This document shows, piece after piece, positions 34,899 to 44,066 of a DNA stretch of 64,000 nt. Numbering within the stretch: position 1 is the stretch's first letter; each line of letters starts with the position of its first letter. Where the stretch lies: the NCBI GenBank assembly GCA_002729885.1, contig PBUB01000022.1:1-64000 (forward strand), read 5' to 3'. Source of the DNA: Spirochaetaceae bacterium (lineage in GTDB: Bacteria; Spirochaetota; Leptospiria; Leptospirales; Leptonemataceae). The notes beneath the pieces are model-generated. The model ran no database searches. It worked only from the letters and a program-made list of their open reading frames with translations, and was not told the DNA's origin. The position numbers were made by a program, and so were the translations under genes.

Positions 34899-35399
34899 CT
34901 AGTGGTCCTCTGATTCCGAATCGGGTTCCGGTTGGGTTGCTGGCAGTTCCTTTGCATAGTGGGCCCGGGCCGCCCCTTCCTTGTAGACCAATAAGCCTCC
35001 CTTGTGGGCTGCATCCAGCATAAAGAAAACCAGAGCCACCTGGGCAAGTACTGCAATCCAGCGGGCTGGCCTGCGTCCTTTCCAGGGTTTGATTCCTGCA
35101 AGACTGATCAGAAAGGGCACCCAGGTGAAATAGAAGAAATACTCGGCCGCATGCTCATGGGCCTCCAGGGCTTCATGGGAAACTAGTTCTTCTACCAGCT
35201 CCTCATCCTGTTCGCCTGTAAACAGGGCACCATAGGAGAGAAGGACCAGAAGCAGAGACAGAGCCGGGACCACAGCCCAGGTCTTCTGCCTGTCTTCTTT
35301 TTGCCCGATCCACAGAATCAGTGCCGGGTAGAGAAAAAGGAAAAAAAGCGTCAGCGCCACCGGGAAATGCACAATAACTGGATGCAGCGGAAGTTCCAT
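34899..35399 (-). CDS. DUF2231 membrane protein
   Basis: About 166 residues from ATG 35399. It opens ELPLHPVIVHFPVALTLFFLFL, the DUF2231 signature with conserved His residues, followed by three more membrane segments (about residues 40-60, 95-110 and 122-140) and the motif YGALFTGEQDEELV...HEALEAHEHAAEYFFY. The conserved His/Glu positions suggest a metal or haem-linked role in the family, but the function is not established. The C-terminus is acidic. It is divergent from the HEAT-like protein gene, with start codons only about 75 bases apart. Confidence 0.82.
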   Translation of the reverse strand: MELPLHPVIVHFPVALTLFFLFLYPALILWIGQKEDRQKTWAVVPALSLLLVLLSYGALFTGEQDEELVEELVSHEALEAHEHAAEYFFYFTWVPFLISLAGIKPWKGRRPARWIAVLAQVALVFFMLDAAHKGGLLVYKEGAARAHYAKELPATQPEPDSESEDH

Positions 35400-35474
35400 A
35401 GTAGCATCGGTAATTATTGCATTCTGCTTGTAAATCAAATTGACTGGAAATGCCAGACACTGATACTGTGGGGT

Positions 35475-35948
35475 ATGTCAGCTCGAATTCTAACTGCAAT
35501 TACAATGATCCTGTTCACTGGTAGCCTGTGGGCTGCGGACGGAGATCGTCCCTGTGCCAGCGGACTGAACTCTTCCATGGTTTCCGAGCAAATCGCTGGC
35601 GCCCAGTGTGCTGCTGAAAAAGGAGCCGAGGATTACAGTGCCGAACTGCTGAGTCTGCTTTCTTCTGAAAACCCGGACGAAGTAAAACTGGAAGCGGCCT
35701 ATGCTCTGGCCACCATCGATGATGCTGAGAAAAAAGATACAGTTGCATCTGCATTGATCAACGTAGCTAAAAGCTCCGATGAATCTCCGGTTATCCGATA
35801 CGCATCCGCCCTGACCCTCCATGTAATGGTAGAAAAAGGTGATGATCGCGGACAGGAAGTAACTGATCTGCTTTCTGAACTCTCAGATGATCGCGACGAT
35901 CTGCTTCAGGATCTAAGCTCCAAACTGGCTGCAGCTCGCAGCAAATAA
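35475..35948 (+). CDS. exported HEAT-repeat-like protein
   Basis: 157 residues from ATG 35475. The signal peptide is ILTAITMILFTGSLWAADG. The mature part is helical with HEAT/armadillo-like pairs: LLSLLSSENPDEVKLEAAYALATIDDA and SSDESPVIRYASALTLHVMVEKGD, then an acidic helix. Such repeats bind partner proteins, so a periplasmic adaptor role is possible, but no partner is evident. It ends 12 bases before the ThiF/MoeB-like gene. Confidence 0.8.
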   Translation: MSARILTAITMILFTGSLWAADGDRPCASGLNSSMVSEQIAGAQCAAEKGAEDYSAELLSLLSSENPDEVKLEAAYALATIDDAEKKDTVASALINVAKSSDESPVIRYASALTLHVMVEKGDDRGQEVTDLLSELSDDRDDLLQDLSSKLAAARSK

Positions 35949-35959
35949 TCCAGCCTGCA

Positions 35960-36808
35960 ATGCTGGATTCCGGAGAACTCAGCCGTTACTCCCGGAACAT
36001 TCTGCTTTCGGGGGTTGGCCGAGCCGGTCAGGAAAGGCTTAAATCAGCCAGTGTGCTGGTAATCGGTGCCGGGGGGCTTGGCTCTCCGGTTCTTTTATAT
36101 CTGGCCGCCGCCGGCGTTGGCAAATTGCGCTTCCTGGAAAATGACTCTCTGGATGTGACGAATCTCCAGAGGCAGATTCTCTATAACAGCCAGGATGTTG
36201 GTGCTGCCAAAGGGGAGGTTGCTCGTAAGAAGCTTCAGGCCCTGAATCCATCCATTGAGGTGGATTGGCGTGCCGAACGTTTCCAGGCCTCCAATGCGCA
36301 GGAAGCTCTGAAAGGTATGGACCTGGTGATCGAAACCACGGATTCCATTCCGGCCAAATTCCTGACCAACGATGCAAGTTTCTTTGCCCGGGTGCCATCC
36401 CTCATTGGCGGCATCCTCAGATTTCACGGAACCGTTATTGCTCCAGGTTTTTCCAAATCCATTGTCGGTCGACCCTGCTATCGCTGCCTTTTTCCTGGGC
36501 CACCTTCTGAAGATGCCGTTCCCACCTGTGCCGATGCCGGCGTTCTGGGTGCTATGGCCGGCATGGTGGGTTCAGCCATGGCTGCGGAGGCATTAAAGAT
36601 TCTTCTGGGACTGGGCAAGCCTCTGTCCGGTCATCTTATCCAGTTCGAGATGCTGGAATCCAGGTTCCGGGCCATTCCCTTTGCTGCGGATCCGAATTGC
36701 CCTCTGTGCGGGACGAGCCCCAGCATCCATGATTTGAGGGACGAAAGCCAGTCTATGGAAGGAAGCTTTCTGGATCGACTGCCCTCTGGCTCCGACCTTT
36801 CCAGCTGA
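35960..36808 (+). CDS. ThiF/MoeB/HesA-family E1-like adenylyltransferase
   Basis: 282 residues. It opens LSRYSRNILLSGVGRAGQERLKSA and has the ATP-binding glycine motif VIGAGGLGSPV (about residue 36). Adenylation residues lie in ENDSLDVTNLQRQILY (with D, N and R), and the acceptor Asp in ETTDSIPAKF. Zinc is held by CYRC and CPLC near residues 173 and 253. Family members activate the C-terminus of a ubiquitin-fold sulphur carrier (ThiS, MoaD) by adenylation. No carrier gene is adjacent, so thiamine versus molybdopterin use cannot be decided. The usual C-terminal rhodanese domain is missing. Confidence 0.9.
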   Translation: MLDSGELSRYSRNILLSGVGRAGQERLKSASVLVIGAGGLGSPVLLYLAAAGVGKLRFLENDSLDVTNLQRQILYNSQDVGAAKGEVARKKLQALNPSIEVDWRAERFQASNAQEALKGMDLVIETTDSIPAKFLTNDASFFARVPSLIGGILRFHGTVIAPGFSKSIVGRPCYRCLFPGPPSEDAVPTCADAGVLGAMAGMVGSAMAAEALKILLGLGKPLSGHLIQFEMLESRFRAIPFAADPNCPLCGTSPSIHDLRDESQSMEGSFLDRLPSGSDLSS

Positions 36809-36809
36809 T

Positions 36810-36842
36810 GCGAATGCACTCATTCGCCAGGAAGGCTTTTTT
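36810..36842 (+). terminator. candidate intrinsic terminator after the ThiF/MoeB gene
   Basis: GCGAATG-CACT-CATTCGC is followed by a small GCC-AGGAA-GGC stem and a run of seven T. The T-run sits directly after the second stem, which fits rho-independent termination. The next start is only a few bases on, so read-through or attenuation is also possible. Confidence 0.55.
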
Positions 36843-36847
36843 TCGTT

Positions 36848-37069
36848 GTGACCATAGGGTCCGTTTCAAATTTGGACGCCGATATGATGGATGAAGAGTT
36901 CGACCAGGAATTAGACGATTGGGATGAAGATGAGCGGGAAGACCTGGATATAGTTAGCTTTGTTTGCGAGGACTGCGATTATCGCTGGGAAGAACCTGCA
37001 GCAGAAGAAGTGGACACAGATGTCATGGTCTGTCCTATGTGTGGCAGTGTTAATGTAACCCAGCTCTGA
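36848..37069 (+). CDS. small acidic zinc-ribbon protein
   Basis: 73 residues from GTG 36848; ATG codons at 36884 and 36887 are alternative starts. The N-terminal half is extremely acidic (DEEFDQELDDWDEDEREDLD). The C-terminal half has two Cys pairs, FVCEDCDYRW and VCPMCGSVNV, forming a rubredoxin-like or zinc-ribbon fold. Such proteins often bind RNA polymerase, DNA or redox partners; the specific role is unknown. It lies between the ThiF/MoeB-like and LapA genes. Confidence 0.75.
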   Translation: MTIGSVSNLDADMMDEEFDQELDDWDEDEREDLDIVSFVCEDCDYRWEEPAAEEVDTDVMVCPMCGSVNVTQL

Positions 37070-37074
37070 GTCAC

Positions 37075-37296
37075 ATGCCTGTTCGTTTCACATTGATTCT
37101 GGCCGCTTTCCTGGTGCTATTTCTGCTGATTCTGGGAAACCCGGCCCCGGTAACTTTACAGTTTCTGTTCTGGAGAGCGCAGCTACGGCTTTACGAAGTG
37201 ATCATCGGCGCGGTGGTCTTCGGAATCATTTTCACGTATATCTATCTTGGACACTGGAAATACCTGCGAAAAGTCCGGGATAAGAGGTGGGATTGA
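37075..37296 (+). CDS. LapA-domain (DUF1049) membrane protein
   Basis: 73 residues with two membrane helices (about 5-24 and 41-60) and the family motif NPAPVTLQFLFW between them, ending in a basic tail (KYLRKVRDKRW). In Enterobacteria LapA takes part in lipopolysaccharide assembly control; the role here is not shown. It starts five bases after the zinc-ribbon gene, and its stop overlaps the start of the RsmD-like gene. Confidence 0.82.
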   Translation: MPVRFTLILAAFLVLFLLILGNPAPVTLQFLFWRAQLRLYEVIIGAVVFGIIFTYIYLGHWKYLRKVRDKRWD

Positions 37297-37895
37297 AGAC
37301 TGCTCGCATTTCGATCAGTCAGGGAGAACTGAAAGGTCGTTCTTTCCCCCTACCTCCGGCCGTAGCCGGACATCGCCATTTCACTCCAGCTCTGCTCAAG
37401 GATGCAGCATTTCAGCTGCTGGAAAATTCTCTGGAACCGGGCCCTTTCTGGGATCTTTGTGCCGGCTCCGGCCAGATGGCCATGGAAGCTTTGAGTCGTG
37501 GATATGACCCGGTTCATCTTGTGGAGCTAGACCGACAGCGCTTTCAATGGTTGAAGAATCGAGTGTGCTCCGGGTATTCCGTTCAACTTCATAACAAGGA
37601 TTTCCTCCGTGTAGCACCGCTCATCCTGGCTGTGCAGAAATCCAACTCAGTTTGTTTTGTGGATCTTCCTTACAGTTTCTGGGGAAGGGATGGAAGCTGT
37701 GAAAAACTGGAATCCTTTCTTGAAAGCCTGAGAAAGCATCAGGAAGGACGACCACTGCCATATATATTGGTACAGGCACCGATGGTATGGAAGATCAGAA
37801 CTGAGTCTGTATTGAGCTGGAAAGAGGAAATGTACTCCCAGGAGCAGAGAGATTATCGGGGCCAGAAGCTAATCATGCTCACTCCCAATTCTTAA
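37293..37895 (+). CDS. rsmD: RsmD-family rRNA (guanine-N2-)-methyltransferase
   Basis: About 200 residues. The TTG at 37293 is preferred because AAGAGGTGG lies just upstream; a GTG at 37287 is inside that site. The N-terminus LKGRSFPLPP resembles RsmD (G-x-x-RGR-x-L). SAM-binding motif I is DLCAGSGQMAMEALSRG (DLFAGSG in most homologues), followed by VHLVELDRQRF. The catalytic DPPY motif appears as FVDLPYSFW, a Leu variant. It should methylate G966 of 16S rRNA in the 30S subunit. It overlaps the lapA stop, so the two are probably coupled. Confidence 0.85.
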   Translation: MKTARISISQGELKGRSFPLPPAVAGHRHFTPALLKDAAFQLLENSLEPGPFWDLCAGSGQMAMEALSRGYDPVHLVELDRQRFQWLKNRVCSGYSVQLHNKDFLRVAPLILAVQKSNSVCFVDLPYSFWGRDGSCEKLESFLESLRKHQEGRPLPYILVQAPMVWKIRTESVLSWKEEMYSQEQRDYRGQKLIMLTPNS

Positions 37896-38047
37896 ATCCA
37901 GGAATGATGAAAGCCTCTTCCTGTATTAAGCGCGAACCGGCGAAATATTAAATCTTAAACTTCTGCTCTAACCTGAAGCAAGCCCATCTGAAGAAGTTGA
38001 CCGTACAGGGCCCTCCTGCGAAGTGGTCACAACGTGCAGGCCCCTCT

Positions 38048-39619
38048 ATGGATACGATCGCTGTTTTAATCATTCTAATCTATTCCTTCGATATTGTAGC
38101 GCTATTTGTTTTTGGCGTTCATGCATATCTGATGGTATATCTCTATAGAAAAAACCATGAGTATTGTCTCTCCAACGTAGAATACGAACCCATTGATCTA
38201 AAGAAGACTCCTGTCCGGGAGCTACCCAAAGTTACGATTCAGCTTCCTATCTATAATGAGTTCTACGTTGTAGATCGACTGATTGAAGCCACTACCCGGC
38301 TACGATGGCCCAAAAGTAAACTTGAGATCCAGGTTCTGGATGATTCTACAGATGAAACCAGAGAAAAAGCAGAAAGCCTGGTTCAGTCCTATAAGAGAGA
38401 AGGGTTCAACATTCAGCATATTCATCGCGTGAATCGCCAGGGACACAAAGCCGGTGCTCTTCGTGAAGGTCTGGAAAAGACCAACTCCGACTACATTGCC
38501 ATTTTTGATGCCGATTTTCTTCCTGCTCCGGATTTCCTGGTCAAGACCATGCCCTATTTCGTGGATCCTGAAATTGGAATGATCCAGACTCGCTGGGGTC
38601 ACATTAACGATAACTATTCGCTTCTAACAATGGCCCAGTCTTTTGGTATCGATGGACACTTCGTAATTGAACAGGTGGCCAGAAATGCGACCAAACTATG
38701 GATGAACTTCAACGGTACCGGCGGAATCTGGAGACGTCAGTGTATCATGGATGCCGGTAACTGGCAGGCAGATACTCTTACAGAGGACTTTGATCTTTCC
38801 TATCGTGCAGAGCTGGCTGGATGGCAATTTCGCTACTTTCGCGATGTAGTAAATCCTGCTGAGCTTCCAGCTACCATCTCTGCCTTTAAATCCCAGCAAT
38901 TTCGCTGGTGCAAGGGAAGCATTCAAACTGCTCTAAAACTGATTCCCAGAATCTGGAGAGCCGACTTCAGCTGGAAGATCAAGGCAGAAGCAATTATTCA
39001 CCTGCTCAGCTATTCCGTGCATCCGCTGATGATTCTGAACATCTTTCTGGCCATGCCACTTCTTCTTATGGATCAGTGGACCGGCTTTAGCATCTACGAT
39101 GTTTCTATTTCTGTTCTGTTCGGTGCAGCTACCTTCTTGAGTATCTCCACCTTCGGACCCACGTTCTTCTATATTTACTCCCAGCGAGAGCTGTATTTGA
39201 ACTGGAAAACCCGCATTGTATGGATTCCATTTCTGATCATGATTGGAACCGGTATTGCCATAAACAATACCAGGGCCTTTTTCGAAGCTCTTATTGGAAT
39301 TAAGTCCGGGTTCAAGCGAACACCCAAGTATCGCATTGAATCCGCTTCCGATCGACTGCTTCAAAGAATGAAGTATCGTATTCCCATGGATCCGGCTGTA
39401 TTTCTGGAACTGGGAATGGGTATCTATTGCATCGTCTGTATCTATTTCTCTATTCTTGTAGAGAAGCCATTTCTGATTCCCTTTATGGCCATCTATGCTG
39501 CAGGCTTTCTGTATATTTCGTTCAATGCAATCCTGGAGCATTTCGATATGCCTATCCGGCTGCCTGTGAACTACGAAAAGCGTCTACAGGCGCTCACCCA
39601 TCAAACCCAGGAAACCTGA
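38048..39619 (+). CDS. family 2 glycosyltransferase, cellulose/mannan-synthase-like membrane protein
   Basis: About 523 residues from ATG 38048, with AGG eight bases upstream; a TTG at 37997 is possible. A membrane helix at residues 5-25 is followed by a cytosolic GT-A domain with IQLPIYNE, LDDSTDET, FDADFLP, GTGGIWRR and LTEDFDLSYR, and QQFRWCKG, the Q-x-x-R-W motif of processive beta-glycan synthases. About four or five more helices then form a membrane channel (about 325-495). It probably makes and exports a beta-linked polysaccharide, or a glycolipid head group. No PilZ domain is in the protein, but a PilZ gene lies 316 bases downstream. Confidence 0.9.
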   Translation: MDTIAVLIILIYSFDIVALFVFGVHAYLMVYLYRKNHEYCLSNVEYEPIDLKKTPVRELPKVTIQLPIYNEFYVVDRLIEATTRLRWPKSKLEIQVLDDSTDETREKAESLVQSYKREGFNIQHIHRVNRQGHKAGALREGLEKTNSDYIAIFDADFLPAPDFLVKTMPYFVDPEIGMIQTRWGHINDNYSLLTMAQSFGIDGHFVIEQVARNATKLWMNFNGTGGIWRRQCIMDAGNWQADTLTEDFDLSYRAELAGWQFRYFRDVVNPAELPATISAFKSQQFRWCKGSIQTALKLIPRIWRADFSWKIKAEAIIHLLSYSVHPLMILNIFLAMPLLLMDQWTGFSIYDVSISVLFGAATFLSISTFGPTFFYIYSQRELYLNWKTRIVWIPFLIMIGTGIAINNTRAFFEALIGIKSGFKRTPKYRIESASDRLLQRMKYRIPMDPAVFLELGMGIYCIVCIYFSILVEKPFLIPFMAIYAAGFLYISFNAILEHFDMPIRLPVNYEKRLQALTHQTQET

Positions 39620-39644
39620 GAAACGAGTTTCCAGACGTTGAAGG

Positions 39645-39674
39645 AGGCCGGGCGATTGCCTGGCCTTTTTTTAT
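39645..39674 (+). terminator. rho-independent terminator after the glycosyltransferase gene
   Basis: AGGCCGGGC-GATT-GCCTGGCCT, a 9-bp stem with one G-U pair and a 4-nt loop, runs into seven T. It is 26 bases after the GT2 stop and is the clearest intrinsic terminator in the window. Confidence 0.9.
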
Positions 39675-39934
39675 TCTCCGGTCATTGCACTCCCTGACTC
39701 AAGGCTTCCCGGATAATTCCCCGGTCTTTCCAGGGAGTCCCTTGATACCGAACTCTGGAGGAAGCGAGCAGGGAATGCAAAATTCCATAGATGTTCCGTC
39801 CGCTGAGAACCTGGACTGGTAGCATCCGTACGATGGAAGGCAGCGCCCTCAATCGGGAGCGGGAAAGAAGCTGGCATTTGTACCCCACAACAGATTGCTT
39901 TTGACATTCCGGATGCCAGGCTATCTCTGGTTGC
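39675..39934. other. gene-free interval before the PilZ gene
   Basis: About 260 bases between the GT2 terminator and the PilZ gene. Open frames on the minus strand (around 39682-40047) overlap the PilZ gene and lack signals. I see no RNA gene or repeat. The promoter of the PilZ gene is expected here. Confidence 0.3.
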
Positions 39935-40312
39935 ATGAGTGGAGGTTCATTCTTCAACGACTCCCTGCGATTTCGGGATCCGGCCCAGCAAAAGAGAAAG
40001 AAGGCCAGGGCACAGATCAATGCAGAAGCCGAGTATGCTCTCAGCAACTCCGGAGGTTATCAGAGCTGCCAGCTGGTGGACATAGGCATAGGCGGACTAT
40101 CATTTACCAGCCGATCTACTCTGTATCAGGGAGACCGACTGTCGGTGCGATTCAGACTTCTGGAGCGGCCTGTAGAGTTCCAGGCAGAAGTGAGCCGGGT
40201 TTCGGGAAAGTATGTGGGCGTCGCATTCATCGATCCTCCCGAAGAGCAGCTGGAAATCATTCAGAAGTATATTCATTCCAACTTTTTCGATAAAGATAAG
40301 AAGAAGCCTTGA
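39935..40312 (+). CDS. PilZ-domain protein (c-di-GMP binding candidate)
   Basis: 125 residues. A basic segment (QQKRKKARAQINA) holds an RxxxR-like motif, although its spacing is not perfect. VDIGIGGLSF matches the D/NxSxxG motif with Ile for Ser. The beta-barrel strands DRLSVRFRLL, FQAEVSRVSGKYVGVAFI follow. PilZ domains bind cyclic di-GMP and regulate motility, exopolysaccharide or virulence functions. The imperfect motif leaves binding uncertain. It is downstream of a glycan-synthase-like gene but behind a strong terminator, so co-regulation is not assured. Confidence 0.85.
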   Translation: MSGGSFFNDSLRFRDPAQQKRKKARAQINAEAEYALSNSGGYQSCQLVDIGIGGLSFTSRSTLYQGDRLSVRFRLLERPVEFQAEVSRVSGKYVGVAFIDPPEEQLEIIQKYIHSNFFDKDKKKP

Positions 40313-40375
40313 CTGCAAATAGCTTTTCCCAATGATGGCCTTTCAACCTCCAGAATCGGAAATCAGGGAGTCATT

Positions 40376-40672
40376 ATGTCCACTGGCGAAAAAGTATACT
40401 GCGCCAACTGTGCCCACTGCATTGTAGTAAGGCAGTACGAGGCAGAACAAGATAAATACATTCTCCGCGTTCGTTGCAACAAGAAGAAATGGTCCAAGCG
40501 ATCCGGTGAGGAAAAGCTGTACAAGTACTTCACCGTGGCACGTCGTATGATGCCCAACTGCGAGCATTACAAGGAAATGGGAGACCTGCTTCCTTACATC
40601 AAGAACCTGAAGAAAGAACTTCCCATCAAAGACGAAATCTACACGGTTAAGAAACCCGCCCACCGAAGCTAA
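40376..40672 (+). CDS. conserved small Cys-rich basic protein of unknown function
   Basis: 98 residues, rich in Lys and Glu. The N-terminus has KVYCANCAHCIVV, a CxxCxxC cluster; further Cys residues follow in VRCNKKKW and MPNCEHY, enough to bind zinc or an iron-sulphur cluster. No export signal or membrane segment is seen. I do not recognise a family beyond this Cys pattern. It lies 64 bases after the PilZ gene and 48 before the EIIA gene on the same strand. A good ATG (AGTCATTATG) starts it. Confidence 0.72.
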   Translation: MSTGEKVYCANCAHCIVVRQYEAEQDKYILRVRCNKKKWSKRSGEEKLYKYFTVARRMMPNCEHYKEMGDLLPYIKNLKKELPIKDEIYTVKKPAHRS

Positions 40673-40719
40673 TCCGAGCAGCAGGAGGTCTTCGGACCTC
40701 CATTGCCCCGTGCTGAAAC

Positions 40720-41196
40720 ATGGAATTGCAGGAACTTTTGACCTCAAAAAGCGTATTTCGCTACGAAGAGCGTAGCGACGATAAGCTGGAATTCATGAAA
40801 GATATGCTTGGTCGGACCCTGAAGGGAACGCCCATGGAAGCCAACCTGGAGAAAATCTGGGAAGGTCTGCGGGAACGCGAGGTCTCTATGTCCACCGGTA
40901 TCGGTCTGGGTGTGGCCATTCCTCATTGCTCCTCTGAATGGGTGGACGATGTCATCGTTTCTCTGGCTGTTCTGGGAAGCCCTCTGGAATTCCAGGCAGT
41001 GGACGATGAACCGGTGCAGATTGTGGTGCTTCTGCTCATGCCCCGGAATCGCTTTGATCGGCATATCAAAACCCTGGCATCCATTGCTCGTATGTTCAAC
41101 GACGAGGGATTCAGACAGAAGATCGTAGGTGCCACGGATGAGGAGCAGATCTTCGAACTGATCCAGTCCTTCCAGGATCCCACAAAAGAGCAATAA
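40720..41196 (+). CDS. PTS EIIA-type (PtsN/EIIA-Fru-like) phosphocarrier protein
   Basis: 158 residues, the size of a single EIIA-Ntr/Fru domain. The phosphorylated His is in GLGVAIPHCSSEWVDD, followed by VVLLLMPRNRFDRHIKTLASIARMF, a family pattern. It accepts phosphate from HPr/NPr. With no EIIB or EIIC genes nearby it is probably regulatory (a PtsN-like nitrogen or stress signal) rather than a sugar-uptake component. The start ATG follows a GC-rich spacer. A terminator lies 150 bases downstream. Confidence 0.88.
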   Translation: MELQELLTSKSVFRYEERSDDKLEFMKDMLGRTLKGTPMEANLEKIWEGLREREVSMSTGIGLGVAIPHCSSEWVDDVIVSLAVLGSPLEFQAVDDEPVQIVVLLLMPRNRFDRHIKTLASIARMFNDEGFRQKIVGATDEEQIFELIQSFQDPTKEQ

Positions 41197-41234
41197 TCGT
41201 AGCGCGTCTTAATTCCAGGGCGGGGCACATAAAA

Positions 41235-41267
41235 GGCCCGAGTCCCGAATGGTCCGGAAATCGGGCC
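41235..41267 (+). terminator. hairpin after the EIIA gene
   Basis: GGCCCGA...TCGGGCC, a perfect 7-bp stem with an 18-19-nt loop, about 40 bases after the EIIA stop. There is no U-tract, so it is a weaker candidate than the one at 41351. Confidence 0.35.
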
Positions 41268-41280
41268 GGGAAACCCTTTC

Positions 41281-41369
41281 AGAATTTGAATTCCAGGGAA
41301 GTATCAGGTCCGGGGCCCTTCGAGAACCCGAATTCTAGTGAATAATCAGGCCGGGCCTATTAGGCCCGG
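41281..41369 (+). repeat. imperfect 42-bp direct repeat pair
   Basis: AGAATTTGAATTCCAGGGAA... at 41281 and AGAACCCGAATTCTAGTGAA... at 41323 begin two related units that both continue GTATCAGG or AATCAGG and end in a CCGGG(G)CC block. The second unit runs into the terminator stem. The spacing is 42 bases. Confidence 0.6.
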
Positions 41370-41373
41370 TTTT
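41351..41373. terminator. intrinsic terminator between convergent EIIA and clpP genes
   Basis: CCGGGCCT-ATT-AGGCCCGG is a perfect 8-bp stem followed by TTTT on the plus strand. It is 33 bases before the clpP stop on the opposite strand and probably ends the plus-strand transcript. On the minus strand only AT-rich sequence follows, so it may serve both directions less strongly. Confidence 0.8.
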
Positions 41374-41405
41374 CAGTTGATAGTGAGTGGCCAATCCGCC
41401 CGATT

Positions 41406-41993
41406 TCAGGACGGAAAATCTTCCATTACAGAATCGATGATTCCGTAATCCACTGCTTCTTTGGCAGTCAGATAGAAGTCACGGTCCGTATCCCGTTCTA
41501 CTTGCTCCAGCGGCTTGCCGGTGGTGTCGGCAATCATTCGATTGATTTCTTCTCTGGTCTTGCGAATCTCTTCTGCATGGATTTTGATATCGATGGCAGG
41601 AGCTACAATCTGGCCGCTAATCAAAGGCTGGTGAATCATGATTCGTGCATGAGGCCAGGCCTTTCGTTTTCCGGGAGTGCCCACTGTTAGTAGCACAGCA
41701 CCCATACTGGCGGCCAGACCCATACATACAGTGGATACATCGGACTTAATCATGTTCATGGTATCTACCACGGCCATGCCGGATGTAATTACGCCGCCTG
41801 GACTGTTTATGAATAGAGTAATATCTTTGCCTGGATCCAGAGCTTCCAGATATAGCAACCGATCGATTAGATATCTTGCTGAATCGTCATCCACTCCGCC
41901 CCAGAGATAGATCTGTCTCTTTTCCAGGAATTTACGTTCAATTTCGGAATGAACGGGATTAAATTGGTCCAGCAGGTCGTTTTGTTTGCTCAT
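41406..41993 (-). CDS. clpP: ATP-dependent Clp protease proteolytic subunit
   Basis: 195 residues from ATG 41993, chosen because AGAGGAACAA lies just upstream; an earlier in-frame start at 42032 overlaps the next gene. The catalytic triad is Ser96 in GLAASMGAV, His121 in MIHQP and Asp172 in DTDRD. FINSPGGVITSG is the family's oxyanion loop. It forms a 14-mer that degrades substrates unfolded by ClpX or ClpA. Spirochaetes often have two clpP genes; no clpX is here. It is the last gene of the eno-ftsB-clpP run on the minus strand. Confidence 0.95.
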   Translation of the reverse strand: MSKQNDLLDQFNPVHSEIERKFLEKRQIYLWGGVDDDSARYLIDRLLYLEALDPGKDITLFINSPGGVITSGMAVVDTMNMIKSDVSTVCMGLAASMGAVLLTVGTPGKRKAWPHARIMIHQPLISGQIVAPAIDIKIHAEEIRKTREEINRMIADTTGKPLEQVERDTDRDFYLTAKEAVDYGIIDSVMEDFPS

Positions 41994-42039
41994 TTGTTCC
42001 TCTCGTATTTGTTTCAGGCGGATGGCCCGCATAAAGAGC

Positions 42040-42507
42040 TCAGGACTCCTTCTCTGTTTGGGCCTGGCTGTCTTCCTGTAAATGAATTTCCGTTTCCGGG
42101 CTCCGCACTCTGTTCCGACGCTTCTGATAGCTCAGGGTCAATGCCAGGGCTACCAGAGCACCAAATAAGACACCGAATCCGTAAAGCACCCGAATCTGAT
42201 TCAAGCCCGTAATATGGAGCTCTGCTTCGGGTTCATTTACCGGTTCTTCGCTGTCGAATTTCAGTATAATAGCTCTCTGGTCCTTCTTCTGCTCGTTTTC
42301 CGTCTCACCCCGCCTCATAAGATAATAATTCTCACGGAGCAAACGATTCTCGGTTTCCAGTTCCTCGATCTCCTGACGGAGCATGGCCAGGCGATTTTCC
42401 AGATCCTTTCTGTGAAAATAGCCTGCTTCACCCAGAAGCAAAACGTAGGCCAGACCGGAAAGACCCAGCCAGATCATCAGTACTTTAAAGGGCAGGCTAC
42501 GTATCAT
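42040..42507 (-). CDS. FtsB/DivIC-like septum initiator protein
   Basis: About 155 residues from ATG 42507 (GGTGA seven bases upstream); ATG 42525 is also possible. A membrane helix (VLMIWLGLSGLAYVLLL) is followed by a coiled coil (LENRLAMLRQEIEELETENRLLRENYYLMR), the FtsB/DivIC signature. It is unusual in having a second membrane segment near residues 107-127 (VLYGFGVLFGALVALALTLSY) and an acidic tail. The eno-ftsB order is widely conserved in bacteria, which supports the call. FtsB joins the divisome through FtsL and FtsQ. Confidence 0.75.
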   Translation of the reverse strand: MIRSLPFKVLMIWLGLSGLAYVLLLGEAGYFHRKDLENRLAMLRQEIEELETENRLLRENYYLMRRGETENEQKKDQRAIILKFDSEEPVNEPEAELHITGLNQIRVLYGFGVLFGALVALALTLSYQKRRNRVRSPETEIHLQEDSQAQTEKES

Positions 42508-42636
42508 TCGACTTTCACCGGACATCGGGCCAGATCTTCGATACTGGCCGATGCCTGAGTGCAGGGAACTCAAACATTCATACGTTTCAGCGCGTCAACG
42601 TTTGAACGCATGAAGAGAAAGAGCTCCGGGATTTGC

Positions 42637-43986
<1,350 letters not shown>

Positions 43987-44066
43987 TCAGTGACTCCTTT
44001 TTTCTCTGGAATTCCAATTAAGGTTGAAAATCTAATCGGATACCCTAATCTATACAGAAGACTCCT

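Noticed and set aside
39682..40047. Minus-strand open frame of 121 residues before and over the PilZ gene
   Set aside because: It overlaps a recognisable PilZ domain on the other strand and has no family motif of its own.
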